The translations under genes were made by a program, and so were the position numbers. Source: Tepidimonas ignava (GTDB taxonomy: Bacteria > Pseudomonadota > Gammaproteobacteria > Burkholderiales > Burkholderiaceae_C). From it: a DNA stretch of 64,000 nt. Position 1 is the first letter of the stretch, and every line of letters begins with the position of its first letter. Below the pieces are notes generated by a model. It did no database searches, was not told the DNA's origin, and was given only the letters and a program-made list of their open reading frames with translations. Below are positions 36,165 through 45,087 of this stretch, piece after piece. The stretch lies in contig NZ_SMAH01000002.1 of NCBI RefSeq assembly GCF_004342625.1, forward strand, positions 216,218 through 280,217, given 5' to 3'.

Positions 36165-37293
36165 GGATGCGCATTTTCCCTCACCCACGCCGCTGCGCTG
36201 GGACGTGTACTGCCACGTGATCGACAACTGGGGTGACGTCGGCGTGACCTGGCGCCTGTGCCGTCAACTGGCCGTCGCCGGGCACCCGGTGCGGCTGTGG
36301 ATCGACGACGCCAGCGCGCTGGACTGGATGGCCCCCGGCGCACGGCAGGGCCACTGGCCCGGCGTCACCGTGCACCCCTGGCCGCGCACCGATCCGATGG
36401 CACGTCCCCCGGCGGGCCTGCCCAGCGCCGACGTGCTTCTGGAAACGTTCGGCTGCCAGATCGACGACGCCTGGGTGGCGGCGCGCCTGCCCCCCCAGGC
36501 CGACGATGGGCGCCCCACGCTGTGGTTGAACCTGGAGTACCTGAGCGCCGAGCCGTGGGTCGAGCGCAGCCACGGCCTGCCCTCGCCGGTGCTGCACGGT
36601 CCGCTGGCCGGGCGCACCAAATGGTTTTTCTTCCCCGGCTTCACGCCGGCCACCGGCGGGCTGCTGCGCGAGGACGACCTGCTGGCGCGCCAGACGGCGT
36701 TCGATCCGTCGGCCTGGCGTCGCGCGCACGGCCCCCACGATGGCCCTTGGGTCAGCGTGTTTTGCTACGAACCTGCGGCGCTGCCGACGCTGGTGCGGCA
36801 GCCCGCCTTGCATGGTGCACGTTGGCTCGTGGCCCAGGGGCGCAGCGCCGACGCCTGGCGCTCGCTGGTGCCCGCCGTGCCCGCGGGCGCGCGCGTGGAC
36901 GTGGCGCCGCTGGTGCCGCAGGACGCTTTCGACGAGCGCCTGTGGGCCTGTGATCTCAACCTGGTGCGGGGCGAGGACTCCCTGGTGCGCGCGCTGTGGG
37001 CGGGGCGCGCCTGGCTGTGGCAACTGTACCCGCAGGACGACGATGCCCACCACGCCAAGCTGGAAGCGCTGCTGGCGTGGGCCGACGCTCCCGCGTCGTG
37101 GGCGGCGTGGATGCGCACCCTCAACGGTGTGCCCAGCGCGCCGCCGCCTGCGCTGACCAGCGCGGTGCTGGCCGAGTGGAGCGCGCTGGCCCAACACCTG
37201 CGCCAGCGCCTGCTGGCCCAAACGGACCTGCTGACGCGGCTGCTGGCGTTTGTGCAGCGCCAGCGCCACGCGGGCGCTTTCGCCTCACCTTGA
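36163..37293 (+). CDS. earP: EF-P arginine rhamnosyltransferase EarP
   Basis: Glycosyltransferase that adds rhamnose from dTDP-beta-L-rhamnose to Arg32 of EF-P, which activates it for translating proline runs. The 376-residue protein has the family start [17 protein letters not shown] with Asp21 and Asp25 at the positions of the catalytic aspartates. The C-terminal nucleotide-sugar motif is [16 protein letters not shown] 36163 is the only good start before the conserved LRWD. efp follows after 63 nt, the usual arrangement. The start overlaps the uvrC start codon on the other strand. Confidence 0.96.
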   Translation: MDAHFPSPTPLRWDVYCHVIDNWGDVGVTWRLCRQLAVAGHPVRLWIDDASALDWMAPGARQGHWPGVTVHPWPRTDPMARPPAGLPSADVLLETFGCQIDDAWVAARLPPQADDGRPTLWLNLEYLSAEPWVERSHGLPSPVLHGPLAGRTKWFFFPGFTPATGGLLREDDLLARQTAFDPSAWRRAHGPHDGPWVSVFCYEPAALPTLVRQPALHGARWLVAQGRSADAWRSLVPAVPAGARVDVAPLVPQDAFDERLWACDLNLVRGEDSLVRALWAGRAWLWQLYPQDDDAHHAKLEALLAWADAPASWAAWMRTLNGVPSAPPPALTSAVLAEWSALAQHLRQRLLAQTDLLTRLLAFVQRQRHAGAFASP

Positions 37294-37319
37294 ATGGCGC
37301 CGCCAAGGTACAATATAAA
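37290..37319 (+). promoter_or_regulatory. Predicted sigma-70 promoter of efp
   Basis: TTGAAT at 37290-37295 and TATAAA at 37314-37319 are separated by 18 nt, directly at the end of earP. TACAAT at 37309-37314 is an overlapping alternative -10. This would let efp be expressed more strongly than earP. Confidence 0.5.
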
Positions 37320-37356
37320 GTTTGCTTAACCCCTAGGCTTACGAAACCCGCTTGCC

Positions 37357-37911
37357 ATGAAACTCGCTCAAGAAATCCGCGCCGGCAACGTCATCATGCA
37401 CGGCAAGGACCCGATGATCGTCCTCAAAACCGAATACCAGCGCGGCGGTCGCGGCGCGGCCACCGTGCGCATGAAGCTCAAGGCCCTGCTGAACAACAGC
37501 GCCACCGAAGTCGTCTTCAAGGCCGACGACAAGCTCGACAACATCATCCTCGACAAAAAGGAGTGCACCTACTCGTACTTCGCCGACCCGATGTACGTGT
37601 GGATGGACGCCGAGTACAACCAGTACGAGGTCGAAGCCGAGAACATGGGCGACGCGCTCAACTACCTCGAAGACGGCATGACCGCCGAGGTGGTGTTCTA
37701 CGAGGGCAAGGCGATTTCGATCGAGTTGCCCACCACCGTGGTGCGCGAAGTCACCTGGACCGAGCCCGCGGTCAAGGGCGACACGTCGGGCAAGGTGCTC
37801 AAGCCCGCCAAGATCGCCACCGGCTTCGAGGTGCAGGTGCCGATCTTCGTCGAGCAGGGCGACAAAATCGAAATCGACACCCGCACGGGCGAATACCGCA
37901 AGCGCGTCTGA
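37357..37911 (+). CDS. efp: Elongation factor P
   Basis: Relieves ribosome stalling at consecutive prolines. The 184-residue protein has the three beta-barrel domains of EF-P. The loop that reaches the peptidyl-transferase centre reads YQRGGRGAA with Arg32 at its tip, the residue rhamnosylated by EarP. Lysine-modifying enzymes (EpmA/EpmB) would not act on this form. The C-terminal [11 protein letters not shown] is canonical. A terminator follows at 37976. Confidence 0.98.
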   Translation: MKLAQEIRAGNVIMHGKDPMIVLKTEYQRGGRGAATVRMKLKALLNNSATEVVFKADDKLDNIILDKKECTYSYFADPMYVWMDAEYNQYEVEAENMGDALNYLEDGMTAEVVFYEGKAISIELPTTVVREVTWTEPAVKGDTSGKVLKPAKIATGFEVQVPIFVEQGDKIEIDTRTGEYRKRV

Positions 37912-37975
37912 CGCGCTGCGCCGTCGCCCCCGGCCCCTCGGCGGGGCCCGTGCGCGGCCTGCGTGCCGCCGCTGC

Positions 37976-37997
37976 AGGCCCCCACGCGGGGCCTTTT
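37976..37997 (+). terminator. Rho-independent terminator after efp
   Basis: AGGCCCC and GGGGCCT form a perfect 7-bp stem with a 5-nt loop, ending in TTTTG. It lies 65 nt after the efp stop and 24 nt before the next start codon. Confidence 0.75.
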
Positions 37998-38020
37998 GCA
38001 TCATCGCCAAGGCTGCCACG

Positions 38021-38932
38021 ATGACGCCACCGAACTCCCACGATCCCACCCACGACCTGCAAACGCGCCGTTTGGCCGACGCCAGCGTGGAGCTGCACCT
38101 GTTGTCGGAGGACGGCTCGCGCCCACCGCCCGACGCGTACCGGCTGGCGTTTGCCGACCCGGAGTTTTTGCTGCGGCGCGAAACGCGCGGCATCCGCTTC
38201 CAGCTCGAGCTGCTCAAGCCCGACCTGGCGATGACCGAACTCGGCATCGAAAACACCATCGTGGTCTTTGGCAGCGCCCGCTTTCGTGAACCGGCCGAGG
38301 CCGAAGCTATGTGGCAAGCCGCCCAGGCCAGCGGCGACCCCGCGGCGCTGCGCCGTGCCGAGGCGCTGCGGCGCAACGCCCACTACTACGATGCGGCGCG
38401 GCGCTTTGCCCAGTTGGTGGCGACCTACAGCCAGTCCTGCCCGAAGGAACACCAGCTCTACATCGTCACCGGCGGCGGCCCCGGCATCATGGAAGCGGCC
38501 AACCGCGGCGCGCACGACATGGGCGCGCCCAGCGTCGGCCTCAACATCCTGCTGCCGCACGAGCAAGAGCCCAACCCCTACATCAGCCCGCAGCTGCGCT
38601 TCAAATTCCACTACTTCGCGCTGCGCAAAATGCACTTCATGATGCGCGCCAAGGCACTGGTGGCCTTCCCCGGCGGCTTCGGCACGCTGGACGAGCTGTT
38701 TGAGGTGCTGACGCTGGTGCAGACGCGCAAATCGCGCCCGGTGCCGGTGTTTTTGTACGGCAGCGACTATTGGAAGCGGCTGATCAACTTCGACGCCATG
38801 GTGGACGAGGGGGTCATTTCGCCGGAAGACCTGGCGCTCTTCAGCTACGTCGACAGCCCCGAGGACGCCTGGAACGGCATCCGCGCGTTTTACGACTTGC
38901 CCGAGGCCTGCCCGGTTGACCCGGGGGTGTGA
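38021..38932 (+). CDS. LOG-family Rossmann-fold protein (TIGR00730 type)
   Basis: Protein of 303 residues with the LOG signature GGGPGIMEAANRGA and PGGFGTLDELFE, which in plant and bacterial homologues binds and cleaves nucleoside 5'-monophosphates at the N-glycosidic bond. VVFGSARF marks the first Rossmann strand. The N-terminal 80 residues and an insertion with many alanines are longer than in short LOG proteins. Activity on cytokinin-type or ordinary nucleotides is therefore uncertain. The 3' end overlaps the convergent mnhG by 43 nt with no terminator between. Confidence 0.85.
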   Translation: MTPPNSHDPTHDLQTRRLADASVELHLLSEDGSRPPPDAYRLAFADPEFLLRRETRGIRFQLELLKPDLAMTELGIENTIVVFGSARFREPAEAEAMWQAAQASGDPAALRRAEALRRNAHYYDAARRFAQLVATYSQSCPKEHQLYIVTGGGPGIMEAANRGAHDMGAPSVGLNILLPHEQEPNPYISPQLRFKFHYFALRKMHFMMRAKALVAFPGGFGTLDELFEVLTLVQTRKSRPVPVFLYGSDYWKRLINFDAMVDEGVISPEDLALFSYVDSPEDAWNGIRAFYDLPEACPVDPGV

Positions 38933-39267
38933 GCGCGGCGCTCGGGCACCGCGTCGCGCGGCACCGGCGCGCCCGAGGGCAGGCGCATGTGCAGCGCCGC
39001 CTGCGCCATCAGGCTGGCCGACACCGGTGCCGTGACAAACACAAACAGCGTGATCAGCAGCTCGGCCAGACTGGGCCGGCCGTGCGCCAGCGACACCAGG
39101 ATCGAGGCCAGCAGCACCCCGCCCACCCCCAGCGTGGACGCCTTGGTTGGCGCGTGCAGCCGCATGTACACGTCGGGAAAGCGCACCAGCCCCACGGCCC
39201 CCACCAGCAAAAAGAACGCCGCCAGCAGCACCAGCGCCGCCGCCAGGTATTCCAGCACCACCATCAT
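38890..39267 (-). CDS. mnhG: Na+/H+ antiporter subunit G (MnhG/MrpG)
   Basis: Last gene of the Mrp operon, 125 residues with three membrane segments. FFLLVGAVGLVRFPDVYMRLHAPTKASTLG is the family region, with VRFPDVYMRLHAPTK the hallmark. The start at 39267 (MMVVLEYL) lies 13 nt after the mnhF stop; the second Met is equally possible. It is required with the other Mrp subunits for electrogenic Na+/H+ exchange. The hydrophilic C-terminal 25 residues overlap the convergent LOG gene. Confidence 0.93.
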   Translation of the reverse strand: MMVVLEYLAAALVLLAAFFLLVGAVGLVRFPDVYMRLHAPTKASTLGVGGVLLASILVSLAHGRPSLAELLITLFVFVTAPVSASLMAQAALHMRLPSGAPVPRDAVPERRAHTPGSTGQASGKS

Positions 39268-39280
39268 CGCCGCGCCCTCC

Positions 39281-39559
39281 TCATTCCACCACGTCACCGC
39301 GCGCCACGTAGCGCGCCAGCGCCACGGTGGACACAAAACCCAGCATCGCCACGATCAACGCCGCCTCGAACACCAAGGGGCTGTCGTGGCGGATGCCCAA
39401 CAGCACCACCAGCGCCACCAGCCCCATGTACAGCGTGTCCAGCGCCAGGATGCGGTCCGGCAGCGACGGCCCACGCAACAGCCGCCAGCCGCACAGCAGC
39501 ACCGCCATCCCCACCGCCAACGCGCCGATGTCCAGCGCCCACACCAACACCTCGCTCAT
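39281..39559 (-). CDS. mnhF: Na+/H+ antiporter subunit F (MnhF/MrpF)
   Basis: Subunit of 92 residues with three membrane helices. LRGPSLPDRILALDTLYMG is the MrpF hallmark with the conserved PDRxxALD. Start and the mnhE stop overlap as ATGA. It sits in the usual order E-F-G. Confidence 0.95.
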   Translation of the reverse strand: MSEVLVWALDIGALAVGMAVLLCGWRLLRGPSLPDRILALDTLYMGLVALVVLLGIRHDSPLVFEAALIVAMLGFVSTVALARYVARGDVVE

Positions 39560-40125
39560 GGCTTGCTCCCGCTGTCGTCGTCGGTTCCGTCCCGGCCCGT
39601 CGGGTCAACCCGAAACACGCGCAGCAACGGCGCCTCGTAACGCGCTTTGATCTCGGCCACCAACGCCGCCGGGTCGTCGGTGTTGAGGGCGTGCACCAGC
39701 AAGCGGCGGTGCGCTTCGTCCACCACCGCCGACACCGTGCCCGGCGTCATCGTGATGATGCTGGCCAGCAGCGCGTTGACGCGTGCGTGGTCGCTGGCCA
39801 GCGGCACATGCACCCAGGCCGGCCGCACGCGCTTCAGGGGTCCCAGCGTCAGGCGCGCCACCGTCACGTTGGCCACCACGATGTCCCACAGCACCACCAG
39901 GGTCAGGCGCAGCGCGGCGTTCCAGTCCACGCGCCCCGCGGCGTCGAGCCAAGGCCGCAACAGGTGGGGCACGCCCCAGCCCAGCAGCAGCGCCCACAGC
40001 AGGTGCGCGGGCGCCACGCTGCGGTTCAGCAACACCCAGCTCGCCGCCAGCAGCAGCGACAGCACGGGGTGAGGCCACGCACGGCGGCGCGCACGTGGCG
40101 CAGGTGCGACGGTGGTGGGGTTCAT
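39556..40125 (-). CDS. mnhE: Na+/H+ antiporter subunit E (MnhE/MrpE)
   Basis: Subunit of 189 residues. Two or three N-terminal membrane segments precede a cytoplasmic domain with TPGTVSAVVDEAHRRLLVHAL, which matches the family TPGT motif. The C-terminal tail is acidic. Both ends overlap neighbours by 4 nt (ATGA), so translation along the operon is coupled. Confidence 0.94.
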   Translation of the reverse strand: MNPTTVAPAPRARRRAWPHPVLSLLLAASWVLLNRSVAPAHLLWALLLGWGVPHLLRPWLDAAGRVDWNAALRLTLVVLWDIVVANVTVARLTLGPLKRVRPAWVHVPLASDHARVNALLASIITMTPGTVSAVVDEAHRRLLVHALNTDDPAALVAEIKARYEAPLLRVFRVDPTGRDGTDDDSGSKP

Positions 40126-41753
40126 CGTGGTTCCTCCAACGGCGGCGCAGGCGGCGTCAGGCGGCCATCGTAGGGGCGCGTGGTCTCGCCCCCACCGTCA
40201 GCGGCGACGCCCAAAACCGCCTGCAGGTAGCCCGCGCGGTCGGCCAGTTGCCGCGCCGTGGCGTCGGTGTAGGCTTTGATCGGCCCAGCCGCCACCGCCA
40301 CCAGCACCGTCAAGCCGATCAAGCCCCACGGCGCCGCCAGCAGCCAGCCGCTGCCCCCCGCGGATGGCGCGGGCTCGGCTGGCTGCACATGCCAAAACAT
40401 CACCACGCCGGCGCGCACCAGCGCCAGCAGCGTCAGCAGCCCCGCACCCAGCACCACCGCCCACACCCCTACCTGGGCCGGCTGGCCCAGTGCGCTTTGC
40501 AGCAGCATCACCTTGCCCACGAAACCGGGCAGCGGCGGCAGGCCGGCCGCCGACGCCGCCGCCAGCAGCATCAGCATCCCCAGCGCCACCGGCTCGCGCA
40601 CCGCCGCTGCGGGCTGCAGGCGGTCGGCCATCGCGCCGCGCTGCGCCGCCACCAGCTCGACGAACAAAAACAGCGCCGCCACCACCAGCGTGCTGGCCAC
40701 CATGTAGTACAGCGCAGCCGACAGCGCCTGGGGCGTGCCCAGCGCCACGCCGGTGACGATCGTGCCCACCGAGGCCACCGTCAGGTACCCCACCATCCGT
40801 CCCAACCCGTGCGCCGCCAGCGCCCCCAACACCCCCACGACGCTGGTCAACAACGCCGCCGCCAGCAGCCACGGCCACACGGCGGTCATGACGTCGGCCA
40901 ACACCCCACCGTGCACGCGCACCACGGCGTACACGCCCACCTTGGTCATGATGGCAAACAGCGCCGCCACCGGTGCGCTGGCCGCCGCGTAAACCCCTGG
41001 CAGCCAGGCGTACAGCGGCACCAGCGCGGCCTTGAGGCCGAACACCACCAACAGCAGCCACGCCGCCGCCAGCGCCAGCCGCGCCTCGCCGCTGGGCAGC
41101 GCGGCCAGCCGGCGCGCCACATCGGCCATGTTGAGCGTGCCGGTCACCCCGTACACGATGGCCAGCCCGATCAGGAACAGCGCCGAGGCCGTGAGGTTCA
41201 GCACCACGTAGTGCACGCCCATGCGCAGCCGCTCGCGGCCCTGCCCATGCAGCAGCAGCACGTACGATGCGATCAGCAGCACCTCGAAAAACACAAACAG
41301 GTTGAACAGGTCGCCGGTGACGAACGCCCCGCCCAAGCCCATGAGCTGAAAGTGAAAGATCGCGTGGAAGTGCCGGCCACGTGTGTCCCAGCCTCCGCAC
41401 GCGTACCACAGCACCGGCAGCGCCACCCAATGGGTCAGCAGCACCATCAGCGCGGCGAGGCGGTCCAGCACCAGCACGATGCCGAACGGCGCCGGCCATT
41501 CGCCCAACGCGTACACCGCCCACCCACCGGTGTCGGCGCGCGCCACCAACGCCGCCGCGTGCAGCAGCCCCAACGCCACCGACCCCACGCTGAGCGCGCG
41601 CCGCCAGGTGCGCCGACCACTGGCGTGCCCGCCGCCTTGGCTCGAGTCACCGTGGTCGCCCCACAGCAACAGCAGCACCGCGGTGCCCAGCGGCCACAGC
41701 ACCACCAGCACCGGGGCGTGCGTCCACCACCATGCCTGCAACGCGTCCAGCAT
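40122..41753 (-). CDS. mnhD: Na+/H+ antiporter subunit D (MnhD/MrpD)
   Basis: Proton-translocating subunit of 543 residues related to complex I NuoM/NuoN, with about fourteen membrane helices. GLKAALVPLYAWLPGVYAAASAPVAALFAIMTKVGVYAVVR contains the conserved lysine helix of this superfamily. FFEVLLIASYVLLLHG carries the conserved glutamate region. Start overlaps the mnhC stop as TGATG. Confidence 0.95.
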   Translation of the reverse strand: MLDALQAWWWTHAPVLVVLWPLGTAVLLLLWGDHGDSSQGGGHASGRRTWRRALSVGSVALGLLHAAALVARADTGGWAVYALGEWPAPFGIVLVLDRLAALMVLLTHWVALPVLWYACGGWDTRGRHFHAIFHFQLMGLGGAFVTGDLFNLFVFFEVLLIASYVLLLHGQGRERLRMGVHYVVLNLTASALFLIGLAIVYGVTGTLNMADVARRLAALPSGEARLALAAAWLLLVVFGLKAALVPLYAWLPGVYAAASAPVAALFAIMTKVGVYAVVRVHGGVLADVMTAVWPWLLAAALLTSVVGVLGALAAHGLGRMVGYLTVASVGTIVTGVALGTPQALSAALYYMVASTLVVAALFLFVELVAAQRGAMADRLQPAAAVREPVALGMLMLLAAASAAGLPPLPGFVGKVMLLQSALGQPAQVGVWAVVLGAGLLTLLALVRAGVVMFWHVQPAEPAPSAGGSGWLLAAPWGLIGLTVLVAVAAGPIKAYTDATARQLADRAGYLQAVLGVAADGGGETTRPYDGRLTPPAPPLEEPR

Positions 41754-42136
41754 CAGCGCTCCTCCGTTGCACCGTGGGCGGCCCGGCCAGCGCCGGGCAG
41801 ACCGGGCTCGCGCCCATCGACGTGGTCGCTGCCGTTGTCATGCGCGCTGCGCAGCGCCAGCTCGACGATGAACCCGGTGGTGGCAAAGCCGATCACGATC
41901 GCGGTGAGCACCAGCGCCTGCGGCAACGGGTCGGCCGCGCGGGTGGCCCCCTCGTGCAGGATGGGCGGCGCGGCGCTCCACAGCCGCCCCATCACGAAAA
42001 TGAAGACGTTGACCGCATAGCCCAGCAGCGACAAGCCCAGCACCACCGGGAACGTGCGCCCGCGCAGCAGCAGGTACACGCCGCACGCCGTCACCAGCCC
42101 CACGCCACTGGCCACCAGAGCTTCCATGCTCATCAT
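41753..42136 (-). CDS. mnhC: Na+/H+ antiporter subunit C (MnhC/MrpC)
   Basis: NuoK-like subunit of 127 residues with three membrane helices. LLLRGRTFPVVLGLSLLGYAVNVFIF and DPLPQALVLTAIVIGFATTGF are the family regions. The start overlaps the mnhA stop as ATGA. Confidence 0.94.
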   Translation of the reverse strand: MMSMEALVASGVGLVTACGVYLLLRGRTFPVVLGLSLLGYAVNVFIFVMGRLWSAAPPILHEGATRAADPLPQALVLTAIVIGFATTGFIVELALRSAHDNGSDHVDGREPGLPGAGRAAHGATEER

Positions 42137-44961
42137 GATGCGCGTCCCTCCTGCGCCGTGCCCACGGGCGCCGCGCCAGCGCGGCTGGCGTTGCCCAAGG
42201 CCGAAATCGTCAACAGCGTCGCCCCCACGACGGTGCCGTACACCCCAAGGTCGAACAGCGCCGCCGTGGCCAGCGGCACATCACCCAGCAGCGGCAGGTG
42301 CAGGTGGCCGTGCGCGCTGGTCAGGAACGGCCGCCCCCACACGAACGCGCCCACTCCGGTCAACCCCGCCACGCCCAGGCCGGCCCCCAGCCAGCGCACG
42401 AAGCGCCGTCCGCCGTGCGCGCGCAGCAAGGCCTCGGTGGGGTGCAGGCCGCGTGCCATCGCTTGCAGCACCAGCGCCACCGCCGTGATCAAGCCGGCGA
42501 TGAAGCCACCCCCGGGCGCGTTGTGGCCGCGCACAAAGATGTACACAGCCACCACCAGCGCCGCGGGCAGCACCACCGCCGCTGCCACGCGCAGCAGCAG
42601 CGGCGGCTCGGCAAACGTCCAGCGCCGCCCCTCGGCGTCCACCGGCGGGCGCGCCATGCGCAGCCCTTCCATCAACGCCAGCACCCCCACCGCGGCGATG
42701 CCGAGCACGGTGATTTCGCCCAGCGTGTCGTAGCCGCGGAAGTCCACCAGGATCACGTTGACGACGTTGGCACCCCCGCCCTTGGGCAGCGATTGCTGCA
42801 GGAAGTACCACGCGATCGAATCGTGGTCGCGCGTCAGCAGCACCCAGGTGATCCAGCCCAACCCGGCGCCCGCCGCCAGCGCCAGCGCGCCATCCCGCAG
42901 CCGCCGCTGCGGCGACGACTCGCGCGGCGAATGCTGCGGCAGCAGCGCCAGCCCCATCAGCAGCAGCACGGTGGACACGAGCTCCACCGACAACTGGGTC
43001 AACGCCAAATCCGGCGCGGAAAAGGCCACGAAGGTCAGCGACGTCACCAACCCCACCACGCCCACCAGCACCACCGCCAGCAGCCGTTGGTGGTGCATCC
43101 GCACCAGCGCCGCGCACGTGGCCAACAGCAGCAGCCACACCGCCCACGCCAGGGGGTTGGCCGGCCACAGGGCGCGCCCCCCGGCCCCAAGGCCCTGGCC
43201 CAGCAGCGCGGCGCCACCCGCCACCACCGCCGTGCCCACCAGCCACGCCACCATGCGCTGCAGCGAGCCGTTGTCCAGCGCGGCCGTGGCACGCCCTGCC
43301 CACCCCATCAGGCCATCGACGCCGCGCTCGAACAGCCGCCGCCCTTGCCAGGGGCCCATGCGTTCCTCCAGCACGACGCGGTGCAGCCAGCGCCCCCGCT
43401 GCAGCCGGGCGTACAGCCACACCCCGCCCGCCAACGCCAGGCCGCTGAGCAGCAACGGCAGGTTGAAACCGTGCCACGGCGTCAGCGTGTACGGCGGCAG
43501 CGGCTGGCCGACCATCACGGTGGCGGCGGCGTGCACCCACGGGCCAAACACCGGCCCCGGGGCCAGCCCGGCGGCCAGCGCCAGCCCCACCAGCAAAGTC
43601 GGCGGCACCCGCATGCCCCACGGCGGTTCGTGCGGGTGCGGGTTGGGCACATCGCCCAGCGGCCCATGGAAAAACGCATCGTGCACCAGACGCAGCGCGT
43701 ACGCCACGCTGCACGCGCCGGCCAACGTGGCCACCAAAGGCACCAGCCAGCCGCCCGTGCCCACCGCCTCGGCCAGGAACATCTCCTTGGACACGAACCC
43801 GTTGGTCAGCGGCACCCCGGCCATCGACGCGGCCGCCAGCAGCGCCAACGTCCCCGTCCACGGCATCAGCGCGAACAACCCGCCCAAACGGCGCAGGTCG
43901 CGCGAGCCGGTCTCGTGGTCCACGATGCCGGCCACCATGAACAGCGGCGCCTTGAACGTGGCGTGGTTGAGCACGTGCAGCACCGCCGCCACGGCCGCCA
44001 GCGGCGAGCCCACGCCCACCAAAAACATGATCAACCCCAGATGGCTGACCGTGGAGTACGCCAGCAACCCCTTGAGGTCGTGCTTGAAGATCGCCACCCA
44101 CGCCCCCCAGGCGACGGTCAGCAGCCCCACCCCGCTCACCAGCGTTTCGAACAGACCGCTGCCCGCCAGCACCGGGTGCAGCCGCATCAACAGAAAAATC
44201 CCGGCTTTGACCATCGTGGCCGAGTGCAAGTACGCCGACACCGGCGTGGGCGCGGCCATCGCGTCGGGCAGCCAGAAGTGAAATGGCACCTGCGCGCTCT
44301 TGGTGAACGCGCCCAGCAGGATCAACAACAGCGCTGGGGTGAACAGCGGGTCAGCCTGAATCTCGGCGCGGCGACCGACCATTTCGCTGATGTCGTACGT
44401 GCCCGCGATCCAGCCCAACAGCACCACCCCCCCGAGCAGGGCCAGCCCACCGCCTCCGGTGACCGCCAGCGCTTGCCGCGCCCCGGCGCGCGCCTGCGGG
44501 TCGTGGCTCCAGTAGCCCACCAGCAGGAACGACGCCAGGCTGGTCAGCTCCCAAAACACCGCCAGCAGCAGCAGGTTGTCGGCCAGCACCACGCCCAGCA
44601 TCGCCGCCATGAACAGCATCAGCGTGGCGTAAAACTTGCCGGGCAGGTCGTGCGGCCCCAGGTAATACGCGGCGTACAGGACGATCAACGCCCCCATGCC
44701 GGCGATCAGGCCTGCCAGCAGCAGCGACAGGCCATCCAGCCTCAGGCTGACGCTCAGGCCGACGTCCGGCACCCACGGCCACGACGCCTGCACCACCCCA
44801 CCCTGCAACACGCCGGGCGCCAGGCCCACGACCACCGCCAGCGCGCTCAGCGTCACCGCCAACGCCGCCAGCGCCGACGCACGTCGGCCCCCGTGCGCCG
44901 CAACCACGGGCAGCACGGCCGCGGCCAGCAGCGGCACTCCAACGATCCACAACAACGGCAC
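42133..44961 (-). CDS. mnhA: Na+/H+ antiporter fused subunit A-B (MnhAB/MrpAB)
   Basis: Large subunit of 942 residues, related to complex I NuoL. The first 500 residues carry the proton-path motifs (FWELTSLASFLLVGYW, TKSAQVPFHFWLPDAMAAPTPVSAYLHSATMVKAG). The last 140 residues form the MnhB domain with FVRGHNAPGGGFIAGL, so A and B are fused as in group 2 Mrp operons. The start is GTG 44961 with GAGGAGGG upstream. It is the first gene of the operon mnhA-C-D-E-F-G and should set cytoplasmic pH and sodium. Confidence 0.95.
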   Translation of the reverse strand: MPLLWIVGVPLLAAAVLPVVAAHGGRRASALAALAVTLSALAVVVGLAPGVLQGGVVQASWPWVPDVGLSVSLRLDGLSLLLAGLIAGMGALIVLYAAYYLGPHDLPGKFYATLMLFMAAMLGVVLADNLLLLAVFWELTSLASFLLVGYWSHDPQARAGARQALAVTGGGGLALLGGVVLLGWIAGTYDISEMVGRRAEIQADPLFTPALLLILLGAFTKSAQVPFHFWLPDAMAAPTPVSAYLHSATMVKAGIFLLMRLHPVLAGSGLFETLVSGVGLLTVAWGAWVAIFKHDLKGLLAYSTVSHLGLIMFLVGVGSPLAAVAAVLHVLNHATFKAPLFMVAGIVDHETGSRDLRRLGGLFALMPWTGTLALLAAASMAGVPLTNGFVSKEMFLAEAVGTGGWLVPLVATLAGACSVAYALRLVHDAFFHGPLGDVPNPHPHEPPWGMRVPPTLLVGLALAAGLAPGPVFGPWVHAAATVMVGQPLPPYTLTPWHGFNLPLLLSGLALAGGVWLYARLQRGRWLHRVVLEERMGPWQGRRLFERGVDGLMGWAGRATAALDNGSLQRMVAWLVGTAVVAGGAALLGQGLGAGGRALWPANPLAWAVWLLLLATCAALVRMHHQRLLAVVLVGVVGLVTSLTFVAFSAPDLALTQLSVELVSTVLLLMGLALLPQHSPRESSPQRRLRDGALALAAGAGLGWITWVLLTRDHDSIAWYFLQQSLPKGGGANVVNVILVDFRGYDTLGEITVLGIAAVGVLALMEGLRMARPPVDAEGRRWTFAEPPLLLRVAAAVVLPAALVVAVYIFVRGHNAPGGGFIAGLITAVALVLQAMARGLHPTEALLRAHGGRRFVRWLGAGLGVAGLTGVGAFVWGRPFLTSAHGHLHLPLLGDVPLATAALFDLGVYGTVVGATLLTISALGNASRAGAAPVGTAQEGRAS

Positions 44962-45087
44962 GGTGGCAAGCCCTCCTCAAGCGCGGCGCACCGGCCGCGA
45001 TCGCGTGGTGTCTGTGCCAGGGCTAGAGTGGTTCGGGCAACAAAAGTTCACCGCCATCGCCGGGCCGTGCCCGCCGCGGCCGCTGCC

